Shown here piece after piece: positions 10,068 to 24,668 of a DNA stretch of 64,000 bases. The DNA is from Caenorhabditis remanei (Eukaryota; Nematoda; Chromadorea; Rhabditida; Rhabditidae). The notes under the pieces are model-generated. The model was not told the DNA's origin and ran no database searches. It saw nothing but the letters and a program-made list of their open reading frames with translations. The position numbers and the translations under genes are program-made. How positions within the stretch are numbered: position 1 is the stretch's first letter; the number at the start of each line of letters is the position of its first letter. The stretch is taken from NCBI RefSeq assembly GCF_010183535.1, contig NC_071328.1:9734001-9798000 (forward strand), given 5' to 3'.

Positions 10068-11014
10068 ATGAGACTCAACTTCGCCTATCCAGCCACCGGG
10101 CTCCAAAAGTCCTTCGAAGTCGACGAGGAGAAGAAACTCCGCGTTTTCTTCGAGAAGCGCATGTCCCAAGAGGTTGCCATTGATTCTCTTGGAGACGAGT
10201 GGAAGGTTAGTGAGCCACTGAAAACACAGAAACGAAGCGATGTTTCTGTGTCACATCCTCATTGTTTCACATGCTTTTTCTTGACTGAAATGGCTGTGGA
10301 GATACATTGAGAGTCCAATCAGCATTTGAATTGATTGCCAGCTCTTCGTAAACGAGCGCTTTTCAGGGATATGTCGTCAGAATCGGAGGAGGAAACGACA
10401 AACAAGGATTCCCAATGAAGCAAGGAGTTCTCACCAACGGACGTGTCCGTCTTCTTTTGAAGAAAGGACAATCCTGCTACCGTGAGCGTAAGAGTGGAGA
10501 GCGCAAGAGAAAGTCCGTCCGCGGATGCATCGTTGACGCCAACATGTCCGCCCTTTCTCTTGTCATCGTCAAGAAGGGAGATGCTGAAATTGAAGGACTC
10601 ACCGACTCTGTTCTTCCACGCAAGCTCGGACCAAAGAGAGCCTCCAAGATCCGCAAGCTTTTCAACTTGACAAAGCATGACGACGTTACCAAGTACGTCA
10701 TCACCCACGAGAAGACCTTCCCAGATGGTTAGTTTGCGATATATACGATTAAAACAATTAAACTATTTTTAGGTGTTGTCAAGACCATCGCTCCAAAGAT
10801 CCAACGCCTCATCACACCAGCCCGTATCGCCAGAAAGAAGTACCTTCTCCGCCAAAAGCGCAATCAACGCGCCAAGGTCCGCGAGGAGGCCCAAGCTTAC
10901 CACAAGCTTCTCGCCAAGTACTCCAAGGAAGAGCACGATGCCAAGATCGCTCGCAGACGCTCTTCGGCTTCCCACCACTCGGAGACCGAGGTCAAGAAGA
11001 CCGGAAAGAAGTAA
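10068..11014 (+). CDS. rps-6: 40S ribosomal protein S6
   Basis: Three exons (10,068-10,205, 10,367-10,727, 10,773-11,014) encode 246 residues, close to the 249 of the human protein. The sequence starts [20 protein letters not shown] and contains [14 protein letters not shown], the basic [19 protein letters not shown] block and the C-terminal [16 protein letters not shown]. The end carries [11 protein letters not shown], the cluster where S6 is phosphorylated by S6 kinase in other animals. It is a component of the small ribosomal subunit. Codon use is strongly biased to C-ending codons (CTC, ATC, AAG), unlike its neighbours, as expected for a highly expressed worm gene. AATAAA occurs at 11,038, just past the stop. 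Confidence 0.98.
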
Positions 11015-11638
11015 ACACTTTGTTGTTATTTTATTCCAATAAACTGTTGTTAAACTGAATTGTGGTTCTTCAAATATCCAGAGCTCAAAACTAAGTATGA
11101 TATCATAGAGGGGGTCAGGTTCTTATTTATGATTCATATAAGAAACATGGAGATCTGGCTACTTCATCGGACCATAGGGTTGATGTTTGTTTTTTGTTTT
11201 TTAAAGGTTGTAAGAAAGAGTTTGTCAAAAATTTCTTACAACCTTTCGTGCGAAAACATCAACCCTGTGGCCGATGAAGGAGCTAGATCTCCAAATTTCT
11301 TATATGAATACATCTACGGTACGCACTAAATCAAGGATTCCAACCTTTCTGAATTATACTTATTTATGATGGTATGAAATTCTGAGAACAAGAGAATGGC
11401 GGGAGTATGGTAACTACGCGTTCACGAAACTTCTGGTAAGGTCTTAATTATTTCGTTGATTGCTCAATAGGAGGTCTGAAAAGTACCCGTTGTTGGAAAA
11501 GTATTGGAATCAAATGTTCATATTTTGGATAGACATATAAATTTAGGTAAAAAAATATGTGACAGTCAGAGAAAATAATAGAATGAGTATCCGGTTGGAG
11601 CTGAACAATCACCGAAAGAAACAAAAATTAGAAGAGTT
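11015..11638. other. Convergent spacer between rps-6 and uba-2
   Basis: Holds the rps-6 3' end and poly(A) signal, then the palindromic element at 11,131-11,314. The remainder shows nothing coding. Confidence 0.6.
11131..11314. mobile_element. Palindromic MITE-like element
   Basis: The two halves are inverted copies. GATTCATATAAGAAAC, GGAGATCTGGCTACTTCATC and AGGGTTGATGTTT on the left match, in reverse, CAACCCTGTGGCCGATGAAG, AGATCTCC and TTCTTATATGAATACATC on the right. The centre is itself an inverted repeat (GGTTGTAAGAAA ... TTTCTTACAACC). Arms are about 80 bp with scattered mismatches and a very short spacer, so the whole would fold into one hairpin. No transposase is encoded. Non-autonomous fold-back DNA element is the likely identity; family not assigned. 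Confidence 0.8.
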
Positions 11639-14532
11639 CTATTCCATTGCCAGAATTTTGTTCTCATTCTCTTCTCCACCAGTTTTCTCTTCAACTTTGG
11701 TACGTTTGACGTCTGGTTCTTCAGAAGACTCTTTCTCATCCACCTTCCTTTTTCTTCTTTCCTCTTCTTCACTTTTATGATCAGTTTCCAATTTCTCCTT
11801 GTTTTCTGCTTCTTCCAATCGATGTTTTTCTTGTTCTTTCTTCCTGGCTTCCTCCTCATCCTTTTCCTTGTCAGATCTTGCAATTTCAAAATTGTCACCT
11901 CTCAGATGATTGGCCCTGCGAATGAACAGCTTCAGAACCATATCTTGCATGAAGTCATCGCAAGTCAAAATTGCTCCGTCTTCTATAGATATTTCCGATA
12001 ACTTCTTTGGCAGAAGACTGTCGGTGTCACCATCTGAGCTCAACACCACATTTGCTGTGTTTGTGTCCATGACGTCTGGTTGCAGCATGTTCAACTCCTG
12101 CATTAGAACCTTATCACGGAGTGCTCCAACAGTCATTTCGGCAGGATTGACATAGATGAAAACTTCGCGCGTTTCGGAGCAAACATAGCATTTCGGGTTC
12201 GGTGGGTAGGGAGCACCTTCTAGGAAGATCTGGAAAAGACGATTTAATGATAATTTCTATCGAGAAATGCTTAAAATTCCTGAACGATTATTAATTTCAT
12301 TTAAAAAGATATCCGGGAGCCATAGTTGTCAAAGACAGATTCTGAATCATAATCGAAAATCTGACTTTTCCGAGAAAAAAAACAAAATATTTGAAAAATT
12401 GAACTTTGAAATTTGGCGCCAAAATCCGGGCCTTGACAACTATGCCCGGGGACAGGATCAATGTCATTTCTGCACCCATTTTTTGCTTGGCAAATGGGAG
12501 AAATTAGCTTTTGTGTCGCACGGGGTTCAGGAAGAAACGTAATTCAGAATCGAAGCTGAAGAAGTACTTCACTAGAATCAACGAAAATATGGAAAATTAT
12601 TGTTGAAATCGTCAAAAAACCTATTTTGTGAGTTTAGAGCCTAATTTCATTTCATTTAAAAGCGGGGCTTTCGATAAAAACACTTAATCTATCTCCAAAC
12701 TTTAATTTGAAAGGGACCCTAGATCCCCGGCGCGGTCTCAAAAATTGGGTGTCCGCAATTACCTTTCCTCTTGGATTTGGCTGATTTCTGATGAATGAAG
12801 ACTTGACGTCAGCGTTTCCATCGATCATTTTGACAGCTTCAGTCACGATCATTCCAGCAACAATTGCGTTTGTGGAAGCAATCGCCGGGATGATGTTTCC
12901 AGCCATTGCCTGAAACAAAATGAGCACTTAATTGTTAAGACGACGGAGTCTAACTTACCTTAATTTCGAACATTGTCTTCGTGTGAATTGAAAAAAGATG
13001 AGCACGAACATTTGCACATGCGGCAACAAATGCCATAATAATCGGGTGATCTTTATCGAAAGACAACGTGACGTCCGGATTTAATTTGATTTCTTTAAGA
13101 AGCTCACGAACACATCCAGCAAACACATTGGCACATGTTGCAATACTCCAAATCGATGTATCCTTATTTTGAGCATCAGCAAAAGAGAGAGACTCTCCAG
13201 TAGTCGTCGCAACAGCAAATGAGAGAGGAGTTGGTGGTTTTCTTTGTTTCCACAAGTGATCCATTTTCACAAGATATTGAATATCTTGGAAGAAGAGCTG
13301 AAAACATCTAGAGTACTTTGAAAATGACTCAAACTGTAGAATTATGATTAGAGGGCGCTTGACAAATGTTTTCACAACGGAAAGTCATTAACATCTTGGC
13401 AATTATTTCCTCATAGAAGCTTACTTTATCAAAGACTTTTGCTGCATCGAAATTGACACTTTCGGCCCATTTGCGAGTTCCTATTGGTGCTGGTTCTTCT
13501 GCTGCCTCATCATCCTGTGAGTTACCAGTTTCATTTGGATTTTCTGTATCTTCTGCTTCCATATCCGGAGAAACATCGTCATCGATATCCACTTCACCGA
13601 ACAGTTGGCTGAAAATTATAGATCAATAAATAATACTTTTCTAATTGTTCTCCTCACTTGAAAACGTGTTTTGCCCAAACAGTACAGTGAATATGTTCAC
13701 TTGGGGTATTTCTGATTGTACATCCAGGGAACGTTTTTTGGGAGGCTGGTTTCTCTTGGCATTCATAACACTCTGTTTTTCCGCGCATAATGACCTAAAA
13801 ATATAATAACTGGTAATTATTATCCCAAATAAGATGTTCATACCTGCACTTGTCCGAAATAACCAGAAGATCCTGATTCGATTAGAGGTTTGTTGGCGGC
13901 GTGGCACATTCGATTTACATGGTTTCTGGCTTCTGAAACAATGTGTGGAAAGGTGATCATTTCAAAGAAATGGTATTTGTCTATTAAAAAATGCGAAAAT
14001 ATTTTAGTCTATATTACATGTTTATAGTAGTCTACTTCAAGAAACAAAGATACTTTTTTTGCAAAACAACATTGGACTTACTTTTGTTATCCAAAGCATT
14101 GAGAACCATATCGAATTTTTTGAAAAATTCGACATTGAATTCCTCTTCAAAAATACTTGCGTGATCGAATCCAAGGTTGATCGATGGGCAAAATTGTTTA
14201 ACGACTTTTGTTGCAATCTCTGCCTTGGAACTGGATACGTGTTCTTTTCGGAATAAGAACTGGCGATTGAGGTTGGAAATATCGATTGTGTCCAAATCGA
14301 TCTGAAATTGAACATTCTAGAATGCATTCTGTGTTCTTTTCGAGATAAAGTTCAACGTACTACATGAACATTCTGAAATCCAGTTGCTGCTAAGTTTTTC
14401 AAAAGCTCACATCCGATTCCACCAGCACCGACAACCTGAGAAAAGAAAATATTTCAAAGAAACCAAAAATATTTGTCTCACCAAGAGTTTGGTTGTCTGA
14501 ATCTTTCCATGCTTCTCCTTCCATGATGGCAT
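11639..14532 (-). CDS. uba-2: SUMO-activating enzyme subunit 2
   Basis: Nine exons (14,532-14,482, 14,435-14,361, 14,301-14,082, 13,932-13,844, 13,794-13,658, 13,608-13,425, 13,297-12,959, 12,909-12,763, 12,229-11,639) give 610 residues. The adenylation domain has [15 protein letters not shown] and [15 protein letters not shown]. The catalytic cysteine lies in [12 protein letters not shown]. Zinc-binding Cys pairs are CYEC and CYVC. The ubiquitin-like fold domain follows PKCYVC, and the tail is highly charged with a nuclear-signal-like stretch (ERRKRK ... VKRTK). It works with AOS-1 to activate SUMO and pass it to UBC-9. An acidic insert ([18 protein letters not shown]) lies after the catalytic cysteine. 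The start [10 protein letters not shown] sits in a 17-codon first exon. Confidence 0.96.
12313..12450. repeat. Inverted repeat inside uba-2 intron 8
   Basis: CCGGGAGCCATAGTTGTCAA at 12,313-12,332 pairs, with a two-base gap, with TTGACAACTATGCCCGGG at 12,433-12,450. The intron (12,230-12,762) is the longest of uba-2, and the paired ends suggest an inserted small fold-back element of about 140 bp. Confidence 0.7.
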
Positions 14533-15657
14533 TTTTAGTTCCCTGAAACTAATATTGTCGTTGACAGAATCGGCAGACGAAGTATAATGTTTGAAACAAA
14601 ATGGTTCGGTTAATTTTTTTCAATTCAACACGGTCTCCCAGTCTTCAAAAAAGACTTGCAAGGAAAATTTTGATCTACTCACACAAAACGAAATTTTTGA
14701 GAAATTTGCAGGTCTATTAACAACATTACTTTCATTTTTAGCGTAAAGCTCGAGGTCGATAGTAAGAGAATTTCAGTTTCAGAATTATTCTGAGTGCATT
14801 ATCCACCCATTCAATGCAAAAATTCCTGGTTTCAAATATTATTTCAGGTCAAAATGGCAACTTTCACTTTTTGATTTCGTAAATATCTATCAGTTTTTTT
14901 ATTTCTCAACATTATATGAGAGAAGATAAACTATTTCCTTGCAGTTCTTTTTTGGAGACAGGGGGACTATGTTCAAACAAAAAAAGATTAGGCTTATTAT
15001 TTCAACAGCGACTTCGATATTTGCGCGGTTCTCCAGAAAGATTTCATAATGAGCAGAGGTCTGCGCGGGGATTTCATCGATCAATTTAGATGTCTAATTG
15101 TGTTTCATCCTTCTGTTTAGCAAACTTCTATTTTAGAAACTTGAAAACACGAAACAATAATGGAAGCTTTCCTCGCGAAGCTGAACAACATTCAGAAGTT
15201 GTAATTTGGTTTTTTAAAAACTTAAAAACGTTTTTCGAAATTGGGCCAAAATTTTGTGACCTCTGCGATTTTGCGACAAGCAGCTTGCAGAATTTTGTCT
15301 ACCGTATACTCAAATAGGCTTTTTTTGCGAGTTTTACCGACTTTACCGATAGTTTGCCATTTCTTCCTGATTCATTTCTTCTGGATTTCGTTTCTTTTCG
15401 ATTTGTACGATCTCGAAAAGAAATTCCAGCTCTCTTCTGCCTTTTCTGGTGTAAGCGATCGTTGCTGTGGCAACGTTTATTTTCGTTGCTGTTTTGGTTC
15501 ATTTTGATAATCAGAAAAATATTTATTAGACTTGAAAAAAAATGTAAATCCTACTGGTACGGGTTTGGGGAAAAATTGAGGACAAAGGCTGTTCGGGAGG
15601 GAAAAAAGAAAAGCGGGTTAAATATGAAAAAAAAAGTATTTTTAAAGACGTGATTAA
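14533..15657. other. Spacer between the RING gene and uba-2
   Basis: Contains the uba-2 upstream region and the 3' flank of the RING gene. Only short, unspliced frames are present; no coding, RNA or repeat feature is supported. Confidence 0.4.
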
Positions 15658-18286
15658 TTATTGTTGTTGTAGGATCCGAATTCTATCAATATCCTCACGA
15701 CACATTGGGCATTTCTTGTTGATATCAAGCCATTTATAAATGCACTCCGGGTGGAACACGTGATTGCATGGAAGTTTTCGTATACTCTGAAAATTTAGCT
15801 AGGATTATTTTCGGGAAAATAGCGTTTAAATGATTTTGGCAAGATTTTTTTAATTTAATGACAGAAAGAAATCATTTCAACTAACCTCTCCATCCTCAAA
15901 GTTACTTAAGCACACGGTACACGTATCATCTTCTTCCTCGCCTTCTTTCTTTACATATAATGTAGGCTGAGTGAAGTTATCGATCTCTATCTTTGATGCA
16001 CCAACTGGAACATCAATATCCAAACCGGCAAACATATGATGCCTATCTAGGCCGAACCGGTCCATTGAAGGGAATAGATAGTTCAAACTGCTCGGCCGTA
16101 ATGCATCGTATAGTTCAGGATGGTATCCCGGCTGAAAATTTCATAATTTGTTTGAAAATTGTGATTTGAAACTCACCATATTAATATTATGACTCCTGAA
16201 CGAATACAAATTATGAATTGCCGCGGCTTGTCCAGGTGGTGGTGGAGGTGGTCTGACAGCTACCGGAGCATGAATCACCGGTGCAGTTGGAGCCACCGGA
16301 TAAACGCCCATCAACACGGGTACTAACGGTTGAGGTGCGAAAGCTGGCACCGGATAGTTGAAACTGAATGGATTCACATAATGACCCCCTCGAAGGTAGG
16401 CTCCTGGGGCAATAGTAGGTGAAACTGCATTTGGACCAGTTGGTGGTGGTCCGGATTGTTGACTCTGATGATACAATGCATTGCTTATTTGCACAAGATG
16501 TTGAAAGTGCGGGCATCTCTGATTACAGCTATGATCACTTCCAGGGACTAAACCATCGATTTGTTGCAAGTTTTCCAATTGAATCCTTATTGTTTCCTCT
16601 TGCTGTTGACGCTCTCGACGTTCTCGACGAGCTTGCCGAGCAGCTGGCGTTTCCCGTTCACGTCTTCTATGTAATGACGATCGATGTGGTTGAGTTGTAG
16701 ACGGGTTTGCTGATGAGGAAGATTCAGAAGACACTGGTGTGAGCCGTATCGGGGCAGGTGAAGTATTTGTTCCGATCGTCTCAAATGAAACATCTCGGCG
16801 AGATTGATTAGCGTTTTCCTGAAATCATAGAATACTTAACTGTTTACTGAAAGAACTCTAATTCAAATGTTTTTTGTACTTTGAGAATTACTACGGTTTC
16901 TTCAAGTTTTGGGCCATATCTGGAAAACTAGATTTTCCATAAACCCACAAAACTTCCAATTTTTCTCTACTCCAAGCCCCTACGCCTGAAAGAAGCACAC
17001 TCTATCGTAACCGATCATCTTTACGACGCGTTCCCTTCCAATTCGAAAATCAATCTAACGACCTTCCCAAACCGTCTGTTCCCTTCTGTGTCCCTATAAA
17101 CCCCCGCAATTTTCTCTCCAATCCTCTGTCGCTGTCCAGCAGTCAGCAGAAATTGCATAGGCCCCACTTCAACGATTCTAATCGTTGTTGTGAATGTGGA
17201 TGGATGAGAGAGGAAAAGGAATGAAGAAGAGAAGAAAAATGATGAAATCGCGGAAGAAGGAAAAGACCGCTTTTCTCTTTTTTCTATCTTCCTTTATAAA
17301 AAAAGCCGAACAGCTGTTCAACAGGCTTCAAGTATGGTGGAAATGATATGAAAACGTTAGAAGTTCAAGTGTAGTTCCGAAGATGTTTCAGGTTAGAGCA
17401 GTTTCCCCAGCCTCCTCCCGACCCCAAATAAAACAAATGGTAGGAAAAAGATTTTCTTCCACGCCTTACGTCATTAGAATTTTTCGTGGCTCTTATATTT
17501 CCTAGGACTCATCCTGATTCATATTCTAATCCTCACAAGACGTCAATCCATGTAAGCTTTCAGAAAAAATTGGGAGTTTATGTACAACACTTTTGCGTTT
17601 ATTAAAATATATTACCTCACGCTTAACCCGTTTTGTAGACGAGATACCATTATCTAGTTCATAACCGTCTTGTTCAATAACTTCATCTCCTTCCGTTTGC
17701 TGACCAACATTTCTTTTTGGGTACATAGCTTCCTCACGTAAACGTTTCCGATCCCGAGCTGCAGCTACCGTATTCATAAGTGAGGCAATCACAGGATTTT
17801 CAGAGGGAGAGTGACGAGGAATCATTTGAAGCTGAAAATTTTCGAGTTTAAATAGTGAAGAATCGTGGTAGGCTTCTAATATCTAAGCCAGAACATTTTC
17901 CTAGATTCTGAGATAAGAAATCTGTGAATGGTGTAGTTTTTTCGACAGACTCAATAGATATTTTCAATGAATCATACGGGACGTCAGCGTGTCAAGTCAT
18001 GAGTAACTGATCATATACATAGTCCGTGAGAACAATTAGGTACATAATTAAAAAGTCATTTTCAAGAAGTTTTAGCTATAAAAACTTTTGGATACACGCA
18101 ATAACTCACCCGAACTGCTGGTGGTGCTCTCGGTGGAGGCCGGTCATAGGGGTGGGTCTGTATTTGAGGATTTATACAAAATGAACCAGGTGTTATGGGT
18201 ACTGGCCGCCTTATGACATTACATTCTATCTGCTCAGTAATCGATTGATTGCTGGAATCAACGAGAACTGGCGCAGAAGAGTTCAT
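15658..18286 (-). CDS. RING-H2 E3 ubiquitin ligase, Arkadia-like RING
   Basis: Five exons (18,286-18,110, 17,831-17,616, 16,818-16,177, 16,131-15,886, 15,786-15,658) give at least 469 residues. Most is disordered: a basic motif RDRKRLREE, KRVKRE, an Arg/Glu coiled-coil-like stretch (RQARRERRERQQQEETIR), then Pro-rich sequence with PPPPPPGQ. The C-terminal RING-H2 reads CTVCLSNFEDGE, LPCNHVFHPEC, WL, KCPMCRED: C3-H2-C3 ligands complete. The KKEGEEEDDTCTVCLS lead-in resembles RNF111/RNF165 (Arkadia) from memory, but long-range similarity was not tested. The exon holding the start opens after TTTCAG with GT AAC TTG GAT in frame before the ATG, so an earlier coding exon is possible. Confidence 0.85.
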
Positions 18287-18297
18287 ATCCAAGTTAC

Positions 18298-19574
18298 CTG
18301 AAAGTTTTGAAGAGTTTACAAAAGTCGAAAGCAGACATTCGGTAGTTGAGAAGAAATAGGAAATGTTGTAGTTTGTAAGAAGTGCAACTAAAGATCAGCA
18401 GAAATCTGAATTTTCAGGGTTGTATTGCCTAGGAACAGTGCCCTACAAACAATCTTCACTAGGGTCCCACCGTGAAGGTAATTCCGAAACGTTCATACCT
18501 AATAAGATTGACTTATTCTTCACCTAATTCCCCATTGTTTGTGAGTGAAATATTTTTACAATACTTTCTCTAGATTTTTCAACTATATTGTAGATAGTAA
18601 TTATTGTGTCAAGTCATACTGTATACAACTGGTTAACAAAATAGAGGCATACATTATTTAAAATCGATAAAGGAATAGTACTAGAACTTTTTTCGCATGA
18701 GTTTGTCTGTGGAACTGATACAGTAGACCTATCCGCTGGTCTTTTATATCTTGCCAAAACAGTACCCAGTGTGGCCATGACACACAAAAAATCATAGGTT
18801 GGCCCGCCACAATCAATTGATTATTTAGTAAGAAACCGTTTTGTAACCAGTTTTTCATTATCAATATGTAATGTGATAAGACGGAAAACGGAACTTTGTG
18901 TCAGAGAAAAGGAGAACGGAGGCAACATTTTCCCGGTGACTTTTTTTTGGATCTCAATACAAAATCAAGCATTTCTTTATTACTTTTTTCGTCACATGAC
19001 TAGGACTTTCGATCGATTCCTGTTTCGTGTCAAGACCCGAACTAGGAGACAGAATTCAGTTGAATGAAAAGTGGGTGAGATACGGTAGAAGAAGAGGAAA
19101 GCTTGAATATTTTCTAAAATGTCTTTAAAGAAAATGCAGAAAAATGGAGTATTGTATTTCCCACCGCTTTTCTTTCACAAAACTAACCCCGCACACTCAC
19201 ATTCAATGTGTATCTGGGGAGAAAGAAGGGAAAACGCCAGGGCGAAAAGGAAAAGAGAGAAAGAGAGGCGTGCGCACATTGGGGACCACTCTCACCGTCT
19301 GGCGCTCTCCGTCATTCTGCTGTATTCGTTTCACTAACCAATCTCTTCCACTTATACACTGTCTCGTATTGAAATTCCTATTGATTGACAGACAGGCACC
19401 ACTCTGCGTCTCTGACTCAACAAAGCTGAGCACACATTCAGAGAGAAAAAGAAAAGAGAGCAAAGAGAGAGGAAGGAAGGAAATTGTTGGTCAAGAAGGG
19501 AAAAAGTGTAGGACCCTTTTCGTTTTCTGTGGACCCCCCACCAGCACGTCAAATCCATCGGAAGACGACGAGAA
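18298..19574. other. Divergent spacer, RING gene / vps-25 operon
   Basis: Region between two outward-facing transcription units. Purine-rich blocks lie around 19,200-19,500 (plus strand). No coding exon is supported and no specific promoter motif can be assigned. Confidence 0.4.
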
Positions 19575-20673
19575 ATGGCGACGACTTCAGCTTTCAAGTG
19601 GCCATGGCAATACGATTTCCCACCTTTTTTCACGTGAGTCATTTCATATTATTGTACTGTTTTGGCATTCCTGACAAGATAGTATCAAGTTTCTACTATC
19701 AATCATTGAAAATAAACATTATTAATAGAAAGTCTTCAAAACAGAGAACAAAAAAGAGAGCGTTTAGTGAAAATTCAAAAAAACAGAAAAAAAGTGCTCA
19801 CAGGTGAACTTTTTTTTTCAGAATTCAGAAATCGCTGAGTACAAAAGACAAGCAATTAGAAGCATGGGCTCGACTCGTTATTGATTATGCGCAACACAAT
19901 AAAATTTATTCATTGGATATTGCCGAAGCTACGACCAGTGAACTATTCAATAATCAGAAACTCAATCGTGAGTTTAAGAAAATCTCCTCGAATATCAAAT
20001 AATTTTCTATTTGCAGGTCGACTATCAACTGATGGCGTCAATACGGTACTACAGTATTTGGAGCAGAAAAGTAAGATAAGATCGAATTTCACGTGAATTC
20101 TCTCATTCTGTCCACAAATATTTACAAAAAGCGAAGGACGGGAGACCAATAAACAAAAAAACGCCTATTGATTTTTTTCGGCGGAGAAAAAACTTTGAAG
20201 TTTTTGGATGACGAAAAAGTTTAGGCGAAACAAGAAAAAACGCTGGATGTTTGTGGAGATGGAAAAGAAGAATTGTTCATTTTCCTGGGTAAAAAAACAC
20301 TTTCAGAACTTATTGAATTCACCGACAATGGCCGAACTCGTTTCCATATATTTTGGCGTCGTCCGGATGTTTGGGCCAATATGATATATCAATGGGCAGT
20401 GGAGAACGCTTTCCTCAACACACCTTTAACACTTTATGAAATCACTCACGGTGATGACACTACTAATGAGTGTAAGTTCTTCCCCGGAAACTTTATAAAT
20501 GTTCTTTTCAAAATTAGAAATCAGTACTTAAAAAAATTAACAGACTATTTTTTTCAGCTTTCCACAATTTGGAACGAGAAATTTTAATGAAGGCATTGGC
20601 CTGTCTTGAAGAGCAGCGTCGTGCACAGTTGATGAATATTGGTGGAGACAACGAAGGCGTCAAATTTCTCTGA
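19575..20673 (+). CDS. vps-25: ESCRT-II subunit VPS25
   Basis: Five exons (19,575-19,633, 19,822-19,967, 20,017-20,070, 20,307-20,471, 20,558-20,673) give 179 residues, close to the 176 of the human protein. The N-terminal FKWPWQYDFPPFFT is the hallmark PPXF-type segment that docks VPS25 to VPS22/VPS36. Two winged-helix domains follow, with LFNNQKLNRRL, FHIFWRRPDVWANMIYQW and TLYEITHGDDT, ending GDNEGVKFL. It acts on endosomal membranes, linking ESCRT-I to the ESCRT-III subunit VPS20 in sorting ubiquitinated cargo. It is the first gene of a probable two-gene operon with trmt-61. Confidence 0.96.
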
Positions 20674-20890
20674 TTGATACATTCTTTAGTAGATTTATTT
20701 ATTTTCATTTAGTATTACCGAGTTTTTTTTCAGTATATAAAGCTTGCCATTTTCAGAATTACTACTACTGCAATTCTTATAATTTTTCCCTAATTGTGTA
20801 ACCTTCAGAGTTTTTATCTTTCTCTTTTTTGTTCATTGCACCATTTTTACTTTCTTCCACCGTGCCTCTTCAAATTTTTCAGTGGTTAGA
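20674..20890 (+). promoter_or_regulatory. Intercistronic region with probable SL2 trans-splice site
   Basis: Only 217 bp separate the vps-25 stop from the next ATG on the same strand. U-rich tracts (for example TTTTTTTTCAG near 20,726) lie in between. CAAATTTTTCAG ends at 20,882, 8 bp before the ATG, and is a good trans-splice acceptor. In Caenorhabditis such spacing marks SL2-spliced operons. No independent promoter is visible. Confidence 0.7.
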
Positions 20891-23794
<2,904 letters not shown>

Positions 23795-24039
23795 TAATTG
23801 TTATTTCTCACTTTGTTGATTTTTTGTTATATTTCTTTCGAGTACTCGGATTTTTATGAATATTTTAATTCTTGAAAAAGTAGAAACATTGGAAGATCGA
23901 GATTTTAAATGGAGAGCGGTCAACAAAAATATGGGAAGCAGGGAAGGTGAAAATTGATGTTCTTGAAAAAATATGAAAAACTTCTTTCGTATATCTTGAG
24001 GATTTAGGCATTTTAGTGAAATTCACATAAATACTGAAA

Positions 24040-24668
24040 TTATTTAGCAGAAGCCAGACGACGCTTATTGACACCATAGTTGACGATATGAGACATGTTC
24101 ACTTCCGTTGTTGTGATTTGGTCTTTAATGTATGCCAACTCGCTGGTCAACTCATCCACTACTTTCTGGACAGATCCACGATTCTTGTCCAACAGCTTTT
24201 TGGCAGATTCCAAATCGTACTCAACCATTACATTTGCACCGAGCCATATAGAAACCTGGGAAAACTGAGTTTGGAAGAATTATTCCAAAAAATTTCTTAC
24301 AGTTTCTGGTTTTTGAACGGTTGCTTTGGTGTAGACATCATCGGAAAGTAAGAAAGTCGTCTCAAATGATTCATTGGCAGCTCTTTTTGCTATCAAAGTG
24401 TCAATGATGCTCAAACTGTTCTCAAATTCCGGAATCTTTTCCGACATTCGTTGTTTTTGTGCAGTCATACTCGATTCGACGTACTTGTATTTTCCGTATT
24501 TTTCACGAAGAACCACTTCTGCTTCTTCAATGGACAACTTCTCTTTTGTAAGCCATGATTCGACGTCCTCCTGGAAAAATAATCACATCTTCATTTTCAT
24601 CTCCCAAGAATTTCACTTACAATCAGATCACTTTTTGGAATTCCACGAGCAGATAGAGCATCTGACAT
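24040..24668 (-). CDS. pfd-3: Prefoldin subunit 3 (VBP1)
   Basis: Three exons (24,668-24,621, 24,570-24,301, 24,255-24,040) give 177 residues. The order is that of an alpha-type prefoldin: short N-tail (MSDALSARGIPKSDLIEDVE), first coiled coil (LREKYGKYKYVESSMTAQKQ), beta hairpins (FETTFLLSDDVYTKATV; VSIWLGANVMVEYDL), then a second coiled coil (AKKLLDKNRGSVQKVVDELT) ending NYGVNKRRLASAK. It is part of the hexameric cytosolic chaperone that hands nascent actin and tubulin to CCT. The gene is convergent with trmt-61. A perfect heat-shock element lies about 0.9 kb upstream. Confidence 0.94.

Noticed and set aside
12652..12762. Extension of uba-2 exon 8 into the intron
   Set aside because: A GTAATT donor at 12,762 and direct in-frame continuation to [10 protein letters not shown] show this is intron.
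19144..19674. 176-residue open frame overlapping vps-25 exon 1
   Set aside because: Different frame from the recognised VPS25 start; biased purine composition explains its length.
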